Shown: one piece after another, positions 28,401 to 37,095 of the stretch
Position numbering within the stretch: the stretch's first letter is position 1
How the letters are laid out: the number at the start of each line of letters is the position of its first letter
DNA from: Roseibium polysiphoniae
Lineage (GTDB): Bacteria > Pseudomonadota > Alphaproteobacteria > Rhizobiales > Stappiaceae
Reading direction: 5' to 3'
Assembly: GCF_014842925.1 (NCBI RefSeq)
Contig: NZ_JACYXJ010000002.1
Span: forward strand, 124,001-188,000
Length of the DNA: 64,000 nt
Translations under genes and position numbers: made by a program
The notes under the pieces: model-generated
What the model was told of the DNA's origin: nothing
What the model saw: only the letters and a program-made list of their open reading frames with translations
The model's database searches: none

Positions 28401-30293
28401 ATGACCGACAATGACACTTATGATCTGTCCTGGGATGAATGGGACGAACTGGTTCGTCCGACCGAAGAAGAAACCGAATTTGACCGTGTGGTTGCTTCCG
28501 GTCTGTCTCGCCGTGGTTTTCTGAGCGGCCTGGTGGCCTTTGGCTCCGGCGCGGCCGTCATGGGCCTTGGCACTGGCGCAAGCCTGCTGAATTCAACGGC
28601 GGTTCAGGCAGCCGGCCGTTTCGGCTTTACGCCAGTTGGCGTTGCAACCGATGCAACGGTTCATGTTCCTGAAGGCTACACCTGGGACATTCTGGTCAAG
28701 TGGGGCGACAAGCTCTTCTCCGATGCTGCCGATTTTGACCACGTGACGGGCGGCGACCTTGCGACTTCGGACCGCGTCTTCGGCGAAAACACCGACGGCA
28801 TGGAGCTCTTCGCGATCGGCGACAAGCAGATCATCGCAGTGAACAGCGAATACGTGAACCCGAAGCTGAACCTGCCGCAAAATCAAGACGGCAAGCCGAC
28901 CTCCGCCGATGATGTTCTGAAGCTGCAGAACCTGCAGGGTGTGACGGTCATGGAAGTGGCGGAAGAGGGCGGCGACTGGCACGTTGTTGTCGACAGCCCG
29001 TTCAACCGTCGCATCACCCACAACACGCCGATGAAGATCTCGGGCCCGGCTGCTGGTCATGACCTGTTGAAGACTGACGCAGATCCTTCGGGCACCGAGT
29101 CGCTCGGCACATACAACAACTGCGGCGCCGGCAAGACGCCCTGGGGCACGTATCTGACCTGCGAGGAAAACTTCAACGGCTATTTCGGCTCCACGGACGC
29201 CGACCTGGAGCTGCCGGCCGACTTCAAGCGTTACGGTATCGGCGTCGAGAGCCGCTACGACTACGAAAAGTTCGATGCGCGTTTCGATATCTCCAAGAAC
29301 ATCAACGAACCGCGCCGTGCTGGTTACATCGTTGAGATCGATCCGGCCAACCCGGATGCAACGCCTGTCAAGCGCACTGCACTTGGTCGTTTCAAGCATG
29401 AAAACGCAGCCTGCACCGTCGCGCGTGACGGACGGGTCATCGTTTACATGGGCGATGATGAACGCGGTGAGTTCCTCTACAAATTCGTCTCCAATGGCGT
29501 TTATGTTCCTGGCGCTTCCACGGACGGGCTTTTGGACGAAGGCACGCTTTACGTCGCCAAGTTCTCTGACGACGGCAACGGCGAATGGCTTGCGCTGACC
29601 GAAGAGACCACCGGTATGAGCCAAGCCGAGATCTGCATCTACAGCCGTCTGGCTGCTTCCAAGGTTGGTGCAACCACCATGGACCGCCCGGAGTGGGTGG
29701 CCGTGAACCCGGTTGCTGTCGAGGCTTACTGCGCTCTGACCAACAACAAGAACCGCGGCGTCAAGACCAATGCGGGCGGTGATGAAACGCCGGTCGGCGG
29801 TCCTAACCCGCGTGAGAAGAACAACTACGGCCAGATCGTTCGCTGGTATCCGGAAAATGACGATCACGTCTCCAGCAGCTTCAAGTGGGACCTGTTTGTT
29901 ATGGCCGGCAACCCGGACGTCCATGGCGACAGCCCGTATGCCGGTTCGTCCAACATCAACTCCGGCAACATGTTCAACTCGCCGGACGGCATGATGTTCG
30001 ACACATCCGGTCTGCTCTGGATCCAGACGGACGGCGACTACAAGAACGAGGGCGATTTTGCCGGCATGGGCAACAACCAGATGCTGGTTGGTGATCCGGC
30101 AACCGGCCAGATCGAGCGTTTCATGACTGTGCCTTACGGTGCCGAAGTGACCGGCATCACCTGGTCCGCAGACAAGCGCACCCTGTTCGTCGGCATTCAG
30201 CACCCAGCAGCACCGTTCCCGGACGGCGAAGGCAAGCTGGCACGCTCCTGCGTGGTTGCGGTCAAGCGTTCTGACAACGCCATGATCGGCTGA
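28401..30293 (+). CDS. PhoX family protein (DUF839), Tat-exported
   Basis: A 630-residue protein. After an acidic n-region of about 35 residues comes a Tat signal, SRRGFLSGLVAFGSG, as in PhoX alkaline phosphatases (Ca/Fe-dependent phosphomonoesterases of marine bacteria and others). Family features include GTYNNCGAGKTPWGTYLTCE, GRFKHENAACTVARDGR, and MGDDERGEFLYKFVS. The frame is open to 28308, but GAGGGAGAG precedes the ATG at 28401. Periplasmic location is expected. No Pho box is obvious upstream. It ends at a strong bidirectional terminator. Confidence 0.88.
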   Translation: MTDNDTYDLSWDEWDELVRPTEEETEFDRVVASGLSRRGFLSGLVAFGSGAAVMGLGTGASLLNSTAVQAAGRFGFTPVGVATDATVHVPEGYTWDILVKWGDKLFSDAADFDHVTGGDLATSDRVFGENTDGMELFAIGDKQIIAVNSEYVNPKLNLPQNQDGKPTSADDVLKLQNLQGVTVMEVAEEGGDWHVVVDSPFNRRITHNTPMKISGPAAGHDLLKTDADPSGTESLGTYNNCGAGKTPWGTYLTCEENFNGYFGSTDADLELPADFKRYGIGVESRYDYEKFDARFDISKNINEPRRAGYIVEIDPANPDATPVKRTALGRFKHENAACTVARDGRVIVYMGDDERGEFLYKFVSNGVYVPGASTDGLLDEGTLYVAKFSDDGNGEWLALTEETTGMSQAEICIYSRLAASKVGATTMDRPEWVAVNPVAVEAYCALTNNKNRGVKTNAGGDETPVGGPNPREKNNYGQIVRWYPENDDHVSSSFKWDLFVMAGNPDVHGDSPYAGSSNINSGNMFNSPDGMMFDTSGLLWIQTDGDYKNEGDFAGMGNNQMLVGDPATGQIERFMTVPYGAEVTGITWSADKRTLFVGIQHPAAPFPDGEGKLARSCVVAVKRSDNAMIG

Positions 30294-30331
30294 TCGGCCA
30301 GATCATCAATTGCCAGATCATTGGTTGAATG

Positions 30332-30363
30332 CAAAACGCGCCGGGCAAGCCCGGCGCGTTTTG
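30332..30363. terminator. Bidirectional rho-independent terminator
   Basis: A perfect 15-bp stem (CAAAACGCGCCGGGC / GCCCGGCGCGTTTTG) with a two-base loop lies between the convergent PhoX-family and YHS genes. The A/T ends of the stem provide a T-run on each strand. Confidence 0.9.
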
Positions 30364-30390
30364 TCATTTCAAGAAAGGTCGTTCTGAAAA

Positions 30391-30876
30391 TTACCGAACG
30401 ATCGGTTCCTTCAGATCTTCCGGCTTCTTGTCCTTGATGATTTCCCAGTTCAGGGTCGCGTTGGTGATGTGACCTTCGATGTCACCCTCGAAACGCTTTT
30501 GGACGCCGAGGCTGTTGTTCAGGTAGAGCTTGCCGTCGACGATTTTCCAGGCTTCCGGAACAACCGGGACTTTGAAGCCCATGGCTGCACCGAATGCACA
30601 ATAGCCGCCATATTGCGGTGCGTATTTGGCGGGATCAGCCTCGAACTTGTCTCGGTTCTCGGCGGAAGAGAATTTCCAGGTCACATCGTCATAAACGGCC
30701 GTGAACTCGTCAGATCCGGCAACTGGCTTGCCTTCGGTGAAATAGGCAACAGGGTCAGTGCCGCCGATGGCTGCATCGTCGGTCACGAATGTCGTGATTT
30801 CGTCAGCAAGGACAGGGCCTGCGAAAAAGGTCGAAGTCAGAACAAGGCCGGTGAGGGCTGATTTGATGAAGGTCAT
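30391..30876 (-). CDS. Exported YHS domain-containing protein
   Basis: A 161-residue protein with a cleavable signal peptide (MTFIKSALTGLVLTSTFFAG, then PVLA-D). A YHS-like domain follows: GGTDPVAYFTEGKPVAG, WKFSSAENRDKFEADPAKYAPQYGGYCAFG. YHS domains are short putative metal- or haem-linked modules. This exported form is common in alphaproteobacteria and its function is not established. The frame extends to 30981, but the ATG at 30876 gives the only proper signal peptide. The TetR gene lies about 100 bp upstream on the same strand. Confidence 0.85.
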   Translation of the reverse strand: MTFIKSALTGLVLTSTFFAGPVLADEITTFVTDDAAIGGTDPVAYFTEGKPVAGSDEFTAVYDDVTWKFSSAENRDKFEADPAKYAPQYGGYCAFGAAMGFKVPVVPEAWKIVDGKLYLNNSLGVQKRFEGDIEGHITNATLNWEIIKDKKPEDLKEPIVR

Positions 30877-30977
30877 CTGATTACGTCTCCCAAGGGTCAT
30901 ATCCGAACGGCAGTGCGGGCTGCCGGCTTGCCTCCAAGAAATGCGTCTGTCTGTTTCGCTTTGCCAATCACTCCTCA

Positions 30978-31628
30978 TCACGGAAACGGCACAGGAGCGC
31001 GATCTGGGGCGTTTTCAGTTTCTGGACGTAGATTGACGGCAGGAGACTTGGGGGCGGTGAGGCCGAGAATCAGGTGGATGGCCGCTTCAATGTCGGCCGG
31101 GCTGACGGGTTGATCGCGGACATGAAGCTTGAAATAGACAAGTCCCAGCAGCAGATCGATCCGCGTTTCCATATCGGCTTCAAAGGGGGTGGCAATGAAT
31201 ATCTGCCGCAAAGCAAGCCGCCTCGCATCTTCCGCCTCCTGCAGCACTGCAGCAAGCTGTGGCTGGTTTTTCAAAGCGCTGACCGACCTGACTGCACGTC
31301 CCAAAGGCGTGGCCTGAAGCGCCTGGACAAGGTCCGTCAGATAGAGGCGCAGGTCCTGGGCGACGTTGCCGCGCCGGGGCGCCGGCGGGCTGACCTTGTT
31401 CAGGGCGGAGCGCAGGCTAGCGGCGATGAGGGAAGCCTTGTCCGGCCATCGCCGGTAGACCGCCTGCTTGCTGGTGCGCGCCTGCGCCGCCAGCCGTGCA
31501 ACGGTCGTCGCTTCAAAACCTTCTTCAGCAAGGGTGAGGAGCGCTGCATCGAGCAATGCTGCCGTCACGCGTTCAGCTTGTGGCCGTCCGCTGGCGCCTG
31601 ATGGGTAGGAGGGCGATGATCCGGTCAT
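30978..31628 (-). CDS. TetR/AcrR family transcriptional regulator
   Basis: A 216-residue regulator with the TetR N-terminal helix-turn-helix (TVARLAAQARTSKQAVYRRW, then PDKASLI) and a divergent helical ligand domain. The ATG at 31628 is preferred over a TTG at 31643. It diverges from gatC and may regulate itself through the CGGTACCG palindrome 29 bp upstream of its start. The downstream YHS gene could be in the same transcript. The ligand is unknown. Confidence 0.87.
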   Translation of the reverse strand: MTGSSPSYPSGASGRPQAERVTAALLDAALLTLAEEGFEATTVARLAAQARTSKQAVYRRWPDKASLIAASLRSALNKVSPPAPRRGNVAQDLRLYLTDLVQALQATPLGRAVRSVSALKNQPQLAAVLQEAEDARRLALRQIFIATPFEADMETRIDLLLGLVYFKLHVRDQPVSPADIEAAIHLILGLTAPKSPAVNLRPETENAPDRAPVPFP

Positions 31629-31656
31629 GGGTGCGCAATCCAAATTCGGTTATGAT

Positions 31657-31664
31657 CGGTACCG
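31657..31664. promoter_or_regulatory. Possible TetR operator core
   Basis: CGGTACCG, an 8-bp perfect palindrome, lies between the divergent TetR gene and gatC, just before a TTGACG hexamer at 31669 that could be a -35 element for gatC. Dyads with a GGTACC core occur among TetR-family operators. The symmetry does not extend further, so support is modest. Confidence 0.3.
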
Positions 31665-31787
31665 TAATTGACGGATTTTCGCTTTTCCGGCAAGGGCGGA
31701 GCTTGTTTCCCGGAACGTTTTGCGAAAAACAGGTCTCAGACAAGAGGCCTGAACCAGCCTGATTGCAGTTCAAACGGAGAAAACCCC

Positions 31788-32075
31788 ATGTCCGTCGATA
31801 CAGACACGGTCAAACGCGTTGCCCATCTGGCGCGCATCAAGGTCACTGACGATGCCGCCGAGCGCATGACCGGTGAGCTCAACGCCATTCTCGGCTTCGT
31901 CGAGCAACTGGATGAAGTCAACATCGATGGCGTCGAGCCGATGACCTCTGTCGTCGAGCAGACCATGAAGAAGCGCGTCGATGGTGTCACAGACGGAGGC
32001 TATGCAGCTGACGTCGTCGCCAATGCGCCCATGACGGAAGACAACTTCTTCATGGTGCCGAAAGTCGTCGAGTAA
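31788..32075 (+). CDS. gatC: Aspartyl/glutamyl-tRNA amidotransferase subunit C
   Basis: A 95-residue GatC, the small wrapping subunit of the GatCAB amidotransferase that converts Glu-tRNA(Gln) and Asp-tRNA(Asn) to the amidated forms. The pattern [37 protein letters not shown] and a C-terminal FFMVPKVVE is typical. The start ATG at 31788 follows CGGAGAA. The frame upstream to 31668 is not conserved. gatA follows after one intervening acetyltransferase gene. Confidence 0.95.
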   Translation: MSVDTDTVKRVAHLARIKVTDDAAERMTGELNAILGFVEQLDEVNIDGVEPMTSVVEQTMKKRVDGVTDGGYAADVVANAPMTEDNFFMVPKVVE

Positions 32076-32088
32076 ACCGGAGCCAGCC

Positions 32089-32562
32089 GTGACCGTTGCC
32101 ATTTCCATCGAGACGCCCCTGCAGGACGATATCCGCGCGCTTGTCGGCGAGTTGAGCGATCTTTTGCTCAGCCTGACGCCGGCCGACGCCTGTCATCATC
32201 TCACTGCAGAGCAGATGGCGTGCGAACAAACCACGGTGTTCGTGGCGCGTGTGGATGGAGAGGCTGCGGCTTGCGGGGCGCTTCACCGGCACGGCGACGG
32301 CATAGCGGAAGTCAAGCGCATGTACACGCGGCCCGGGTTTCAGGGGCAGGGGCTGGGCGCAAGGATCCTCGGACAGATCATCGATCTGGCCCGGGAAGAA
32401 GGCTTTCGCGAGCTGGTGCTGGAAACCGGCTGGAACTACGAGGCTGCCAAGCATCTGTACGAGCGCAACGGCTTTGCGCGCTGCGGCGCCATTCTCGACT
32501 ATCCGGCACACGCCGAGTCCATTTTCTATTCCCGGCCGCTTTCGGCCGAAACCGAGATCTAG
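32089..32562 (+). CDS. GNAT family N-acetyltransferase
   Basis: A 157-residue protein with the GNAT acetyl-CoA-binding motif VKRMYTRPGFQGQGLGARIL (Q-x-x-G-x-G/A) and the C-terminal LYERNGFARCGAI segment. The start is GTG, with CGGAG six bases upstream. It sits 13 bp after gatC and 3 bp before gatA, so it is inside the gat operon. The substrate cannot be deduced; a link with aminoacyl-tRNA or small amines is only speculation from position. Confidence 0.88.
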   Translation: MTVAISIETPLQDDIRALVGELSDLLLSLTPADACHHLTAEQMACEQTTVFVARVDGEAAACGALHRHGDGIAEVKRMYTRPGFQGQGLGARILGQIIDLAREEGFRELVLETGWNYEAAKHLYERNGFARCGAILDYPAHAESIFYSRPLSAETEI

Positions 32563-32565
32563 ATC

Positions 32566-34050
32566 ATGACCGACCTGACCAAATTGACCATTGCCGAAGC
32601 GCGCGAAAAGCTCGCCAACAAGGACTTTACCGCGCTGGAACTGACTGAGGCCTTTCTGGCCAACATCGAGGCCGGCAATGGTGCGATCAATGCCTATGTC
32701 ACGGTGACTGGCGACAAGGCGCGCGAGATGGCCAAGGCCTCCGACGAAAAGCTGGCCAAGGGCGAGGGCGGAGCGCTGGAGGGCATTCCCCTCGGCATCA
32801 AGGACCTGTTTGCGACCAAGGGCGTTCATACCCAGGCGTGCTCGCATATTCTTGACGGCTTCAAGCCGGTCTACGAATCCACTGTCACCTCCAACCTGTG
32901 GGCTGACGGCGCGGTGATGCTGGGCAAGCTCAACATGGATGAGTTTGCCATGGGGTCGTCCAACGAGACTTCCTACTACGGCAATGTGATCAATCCCTAC
33001 CGCAAGAACGGCTCCAACCAGGACCTGGTTCCCGGCGGCTCTTCCGGTGGATCTGCGGCATCCGTCGCAGCGCGCATGTGCATGGGCGCGACGGCAACGG
33101 ATACGGGTGGATCGATCCGCCAGCCGGCCGCCTTCACCGGCACCGTCGGCATCAAGCCGACCTATGGCCGCTGCTCGCGCTGGGGTGTTGTTGCCTTCGC
33201 CTCCTCGCTGGATCAGGCCGGACCGATCGCGCATACGGTTCGCGACAGCGCGATCCTTCTGAAATCCATGGCCTCGGTGGACGAAAAGGACACAACCTCT
33301 GTCGACATCGAAGTGCCGGACTATGAGGCGGCTATCGGCAAATCGGTCAAGGGCCTGAAGATCGGCATTCCTGCAGAATACCGCATGGACGGAATGCCGG
33401 GCGAGATCGAGGAGCTTTGGCAGAAGGGCATCGAGTGGCTGAAGGCTGCGGGCGCGGAGATCGTCGACATTTCCCTGCCGCATACAAAATACGCGCTGCC
33501 AGCTTATTACATCGTTGCGCCTGCGGAGGCCTCTTCCAACCTCGCCCGTTACGACGGTGTTCGCTACGGCCTGCGGGTTCCAGGCACCGACATTGCGGAC
33601 ATGTATGAAAACACCCGTGCCGCCGGTTTCGGCGACGAGGTCAAGCGCCGGATCCTGATCGGCACCTATGTGCTTTCGGCCGGCTACTACGATGCCTATT
33701 ACCTCAAGGCGCAGAAAGTCCGAAGCCTGATCAAGCGTGACTTCGACCTTGCCTGGGCCAATGGCGTCGATGCGATCCTGACACCGGCGACGCCGTCTGC
33801 CGCCTTCGGTGTTGCCGACCAAGACATGCATTCCGATCCGGTGAAGATGTACATGCAGGACGTGTTCACGGTAACGGTCAACATGGCCGGGCTTCCGGGC
33901 ATTTCCGTTCCGGCGGGCCTCAGCAATGAAGGACTGCCGCTGGGTCTGCAGCTGATCGGCAAGCCCTTTGACGAGAGCACGCTGTTCCAGCTCGGCTCTG
34001 TCATTGAAGACGCCGCGGGTTCCTTCGAGCCTGGAAAATGGTGGGGCTGA
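32566..34050 (+). CDS. gatA: Aspartyl/glutamyl-tRNA amidotransferase subunit A
   Basis: A 494-residue amidase-signature enzyme, the glutaminase subunit of GatCAB. The catalytic Lys is in [14 protein letters not shown]. The Ser-Ser pair is in [16 protein letters not shown], and the second signature is [16 protein letters not shown]. Length and ends are normal. It begins three bases after the acetyltransferase gene. gatB is not adjacent but lies about 5.9 kb downstream on the same strand, past several unrelated genes. Confidence 0.97.
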   Translation: MTDLTKLTIAEAREKLANKDFTALELTEAFLANIEAGNGAINAYVTVTGDKAREMAKASDEKLAKGEGGALEGIPLGIKDLFATKGVHTQACSHILDGFKPVYESTVTSNLWADGAVMLGKLNMDEFAMGSSNETSYYGNVINPYRKNGSNQDLVPGGSSGGSAASVAARMCMGATATDTGGSIRQPAAFTGTVGIKPTYGRCSRWGVVAFASSLDQAGPIAHTVRDSAILLKSMASVDEKDTTSVDIEVPDYEAAIGKSVKGLKIGIPAEYRMDGMPGEIEELWQKGIEWLKAAGAEIVDISLPHTKYALPAYYIVAPAEASSNLARYDGVRYGLRVPGTDIADMYENTRAAGFGDEVKRRILIGTYVLSAGYYDAYYLKAQKVRSLIKRDFDLAWANGVDAILTPATPSAAFGVADQDMHSDPVKMYMQDVFTVTVNMAGLPGISVPAGLSNEGLPLGLQLIGKPFDESTLFQLGSVIEDAAGSFEPGKWWG

Positions 34051-34065
34051 TTTTGCCACGACCAG

Positions 34066-34090
34066 GGCCGCGATGCATGTCGCGGCCTTT
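34066..34090 (+). terminator. Rho-independent terminator after gatA
   Basis: GGCCGCGA / TCGCGGCC forms an 8-bp stem around a 6-base loop, followed by TTTCT, 15 bases after the gatA stop. The T-run is short, so termination may be partial. Confidence 0.6.
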
Positions 34091-34169
34091 CTCTGTCTGT
34101 CCTGATCTGCTCTGGCAGCGGCGCCTTGGCAGAGCGTCAGGTTTCGTTTTGAGCTCTTGAGACATCTGA

Positions 34170-35270
34170 ATGCACGACATTGAAACCATGGTCATTGGCG
34201 CCGGTGTGGTCGGCCTGGCGGCGGCCCGTGCGCTGGCTCTGTCCGGCCGTGAGGTCATGGTGCTGGAGCGTCATGATCTGATCGGGTCGGAGACGAGTGC
34301 CCGCAATTCCGAAGTCATTCATGCCGGGATCTATTATCCCAAGGAGAGTCTGAAGGCGCGGCTTTGCGTGGCGGGAAAGGCGCAGCTCTATGACTTCTGT
34401 GCCGCCAACGGTGTGCCTCATGAACGGATCGGCAAGCTGATTGTCGCCAGCACGGAGGCGCAGGTCCGCGAGCTTGAGGGTATTCGCGCGAAAGCCGAAG
34501 CCAACGGTGTCGGTGACCTGCGATTTTTGACTGGCGTTGAGGCGCAAGGGCTGGAACCGGCTCTTGCCTGCAAGGGGGCTTTGCTGTCGCCGTCTACAGG
34601 CATCATTGACAGCCATGGCTTTATGCTTGCGTTGCAAGGCGAACTGGAAGCCAACGGCGGTCAGGTGGTTCTCAACACTGACGTCACCTGCGTGTCGGCG
34701 TTGTCAGATGGTGGTTACTGTCTCAACGTAGGTTCGGAGGCGGAGGACAGATATGCGATCACCTGTCGTGAGCTGATCATTTCGGCGGGCCACGGGGCTC
34801 CTGGTCTGTCTGCCATGTTGCCGGGAACGACGCCACCCAAGGCCTATCTGGCCAAGGGCAACTATTTCAAGCTGACAGGGAAGGCGCCGTTTTCCCAGCT
34901 GATTTATCCGGTGCCGGAGCCTGGTGGTCTTGGGGTTCATCTGACGCTCGATCTGCAACATCAAGCCCGCTTTGGCCCAGATGTGGAATGGGTCGAGGGG
35001 TTTGACTACAGGGTCGATCCGGCAAGGGGCGAGGCATTTTACGCCGCGATCCGGTCTTATTGGCCGGGCCTTGAGGACGGATCCCTGGTGGCAGATTACT
35101 CTGGCATTCGGCCCAAGATCTCTGCCCAGGGCGAGGTTGCCGCCGACTTCCACATCGATGGCCGATCCGAGCATGGGCGCGAAGGCCTCGTTGCACTCTA
35201 CGGCATCGAATCTCCCGGTCTGACGGCTTCTCTCGCGATTGCCGAAGATGTCGTGAAAAAAATGCAGTGA
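34170..35270 (+). CDS. FAD-dependent L-2-hydroxyglutarate oxidase-like protein
   Basis: A 366-residue flavoprotein of the DAO superfamily. The dinucleotide-binding motif is VIGAGVVGLAAARAL at residues 8-22. RNSEVIHAGIYYP near 45-57 and the closing GIESPGLTASLAIAEDV are characteristic of the LhgO/L2HGDH group, which oxidises L-2-hydroxyglutarate or related 2-hydroxy acids to keto acids and passes electrons to the respiratory chain. It is monocistronic, about 120 bp after gatA, with a terminator overlapping its stop codon. Substrate identity is inferred from family resemblance only. Confidence 0.85.
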   Translation: MHDIETMVIGAGVVGLAAARALALSGREVMVLERHDLIGSETSARNSEVIHAGIYYPKESLKARLCVAGKAQLYDFCAANGVPHERIGKLIVASTEAQVRELEGIRAKAEANGVGDLRFLTGVEAQGLEPALACKGALLSPSTGIIDSHGFMLALQGELEANGGQVVLNTDVTCVSALSDGGYCLNVGSEAEDRYAITCRELIISAGHGAPGLSAMLPGTTPPKAYLAKGNYFKLTGKAPFSQLIYPVPEPGGLGVHLTLDLQHQARFGPDVEWVEGFDYRVDPARGEAFYAAIRSYWPGLEDGSLVADYSGIRPKISAQGEVAADFHIDGRSEHGREGLVALYGIESPGLTASLAIAEDVVKKMQ

Positions 35271-35296
35271 GACAGCCGCTGAGCGGCTGTCTCTTT
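35269..35296. terminator. Rho-independent terminator between convergent genes
   Basis: A perfect 11-bp stem (GAGACAGCCGC / GCGGCTGTCTC) with a TGA loop is followed by a T-run. It overlaps the stop codon of the flavoprotein gene and lies just before the end of the convergent YjhX-family gene. Confidence 0.8.
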
Positions 35297-35300
35297 GGTT

Positions 35301-35558
35301 TCAGCAGTTGTTCAACTGTGCGCGGACGCGTTTCAGACCGAGGCGGGTGATCCGATAGGGACCGCCGGCCTTGGAGGAAATATATCGCCTGCGCTTCAGC
35401 TTCCTGAAAAGGGCGAGATTGCATCCGCCCCAGAACCAGCCGTCGCGGGTGACGGTGCTGGTTTCGACGATATGTCCACGATCGTCCTTTTCAACGAGGA
35501 TACGACCGCCTTGAGCCAACAGGTGCAATGCCCGTTGCTCGGCTTTGGAGATGTCCAT
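35301..35558 (-). CDS. YjhX/UPF0386 family protein
   Basis: An 85-residue protein matching UPF0386: ISKAEQRALHLLAQGGRI at the start, FRKLKRRRYI in the middle, GGPYRITRLGLKRVRAQL at the end, which suggests a small winged helix. Escherichia coli YjhX has been described as a topoisomerase-inhibiting toxin paired with the YjhQ acetyltransferase. No YjhQ-like gene adjoins it here, so a toxin role cannot be claimed. It is a single gene, convergent with the flavoprotein gene. Confidence 0.82.
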   Translation of the reverse strand: MDISKAEQRALHLLAQGGRILVEKDDRGHIVETSTVTRDGWFWGGCNLALFRKLKRRRYISSKAGGPYRITRLGLKRVRAQLNNC

Positions 35559-35762
35559 TGGATGTGAAGTCTTTTGAAATGCGCGTAAAGAACCGATCGC
35601 TGCAGCAGGCGCATGCAGCGTGGTGTCTCACAGGGCCCGATCAACATGTGACCGGGCTTTAATGGGCCTCTCGGCGAAAGCGCATAAAAACTCCAAAGGA
35701 TTACGGAGCTAACTTAAGAGCAGCTGACGTTTTTGCAATCGGAAACGTTCTTGTGATGCAGC

Positions 35763-36020
35763 TTAGCTGCTTTCCGCCGGCCAGTAGCCATTTTCGGAAT
35801 TTCTGGACACGGCAAAGGTCTCGACATCGTCGGACCCGCATTTCGCGCAATGTAGAGACTTTGCGATCTCTGTCACGCAAGTTTCGGGTGGAAAGCGGTG
35901 CATCGCCATATAGCGAAATCGGCTGCAATAGTTGCACTTCAGGCCCAGGCGTTGATCGTTCTTGCCGAGGTCAGAGATCGTTAAATCTGCAGGCGATTTG
36001 GTGTCGAGCTTCTGGAGCAT
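35763..36020 (-). CDS. Small zinc-ribbon-like protein of unknown function
   Basis: An 85-residue protein with two knuckles: CNYC near residue 29 and HCAKCGSDD near residue 57, plus one more Cys in PETCVTEI. This predicts a zinc ribbon. The C-terminal SENGYWPAES looks like a conserved tail seen in alphaproteobacterial hypothetical proteins. The function is unknown. It is a monocistronic minus-strand gene in an AT-rich neighbourhood. Confidence 0.65.
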   Translation of the reverse strand: MLQKLDTKSPADLTISDLGKNDQRLGLKCNYCSRFRYMAMHRFPPETCVTEIAKSLHCAKCGSDDVETFAVSRNSENGYWPAESS

Positions 36021-36324
36021 TTGTCAATTTTCTAAATTGATTAAATAAACTTGATAAAACATTTAAGGCAAAAGCCCCCATCGTCAATAGACGCCTCAGG
36101 TTTTTTCGATCAATTCTTCTTGTGATTTCATGGTCCGTCGATCCCGCCGTAATGGAATCATGGTGTTATCTGCAAGTTTATTTCCCGAAATTTCTTGTGT
36201 TTTTTTGGTGTCGGCAGTTCAAGGCGAACGAGATTTCCAGAAATCCGACCGCGCTGGATGATTTCAGATCCGAGAAGCTAAATCCCTACTCGCATTCGGT
36301 CGCCGCTCAAGCTAAACAGACCGC
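36021..36324. other. 304-bp intergenic region
   Basis: AT-rich, particularly 36020-36220. It lies between the divergent zinc-ribbon and small membrane protein genes and probably holds their promoters. The 69-codon frame at 36122-36331 has no protein-like pattern. No repeat or RNA element was recognised. Confidence 0.45.
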
Positions 36325-36624
36325 ATGTTGACACTTTCTGACACATGGCTGGATCTGTTCGGCTTGGCTGGCTTTCTCAACCCGCTCGCGCTCATCATTG
36401 GTGCCGGCATGGGGTGGCGCGCAGATCAGGTTTCCAAGATTGCGATCGCGGGCTTTGCAGGGGCGATTCTGTCGCTCTTCATCGAGACGGCCTGGAACTT
36501 CACGGGGCTGCCGACGCCGATCCCGCATGACGCTGGCGCGCTCGCCATGTTGCCCTTCCGGTTTGTCGGGGCGGCCGTCGTCGCAGGAATTGCCTATTTC
36601 ATTGCAAGTCGGCGCAAGTGCTAG
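36325..36624 (+). CDS. Small hypothetical membrane protein
   Basis: A 99-residue protein with three hydrophobic stretches, about residues 12-29, 36-54 and 78-95, separated by WRADQVSK and a Pro-rich loop (LPTPIPHDAG). I do not recognise a family. The composition and the regular membrane pattern support a real gene. It ends 10 bp before the end of the convergent DUF6455 gene. Confidence 0.55.
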   Translation: MLTLSDTWLDLFGLAGFLNPLALIIGAGMGWRADQVSKIAIAGFAGAILSLFIETAWNFTGLPTPIPHDAGALAMLPFRFVGAAVVAGIAYFIASRRKC

Positions 36625-36634
36625 GGATCGAACC

Positions 36635-36886
36635 CTAGTTCTGCATCCATTCTTTGAACAAGGCGGCGTTGGGGCAGTCGTCGAATGGGGCGACTGCACC
36701 AGCGACGTTTTCCTGAAGCCATTTTGCGCACTGGCGCGTGTGTGAGCAGCACATGCAGCGGCTTGCAGCCGTTCTGAGTTCACCTTCAAGGCATTTGCCG
36801 CGGGCGTCCGGATCCATTGCGCCGATCGTTTCCAGCATCTGGCCCATGAGGTGGGCCCGTTCGTTCATCTTGTTCATCCAGTTCAT
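36635..36886 (-). CDS. DUF6455-like small cysteine-rich protein
   Basis: An 83-residue protein with a cluster of cysteines: SRCMCCSHTRQCAKWL, and a later DDCPNAALF. This pattern resembles DUF6455 proteins, small cytosolic or exported proteins of unknown role in alphaproteobacteria. GGGAGAGG precedes the ATG at a suitable distance. The cysteines could bind a metal, but that is inference. It is convergent with the small membrane protein. Confidence 0.7.
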   Translation of the reverse strand: MNWMNKMNERAHLMGQMLETIGAMDPDARGKCLEGELRTAASRCMCCSHTRQCAKWLQENVAGAVAPFDDCPNAALFKEWMQN

Positions 36887-37095
36887 GGCGCGCCTCTCCC
36901 GTTGCGTCTTCTTGATCTTGGTGTTTCTGCCGTCCAGATGCCCAACAGGCCGGACTATGGGATCGGTGAGCCCATTGGTCGTTGATCCCTGTCAAAGGGC
37001 TTTAAGCAACAGCCGGTCTTTTCCTGCTGTTAGGAATCTCTGGTAGGGTAGGGCTCTTGTTCGGCGGTTGTGCCGGGATAGCGGAAGAATGAGCC

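Noticed and set aside
28593-30203. 536-codon minus-strand frame opposite the PhoX-family gene
   Set aside because: Antisense shadow of a well-supported Tat-exported protein.
32050-34059. 669-codon minus-strand frame opposite gatA
   Set aside because: Antisense shadow of gatA and its GNAT neighbour; Arg/Gly/His-rich composition without recognisable motifs.
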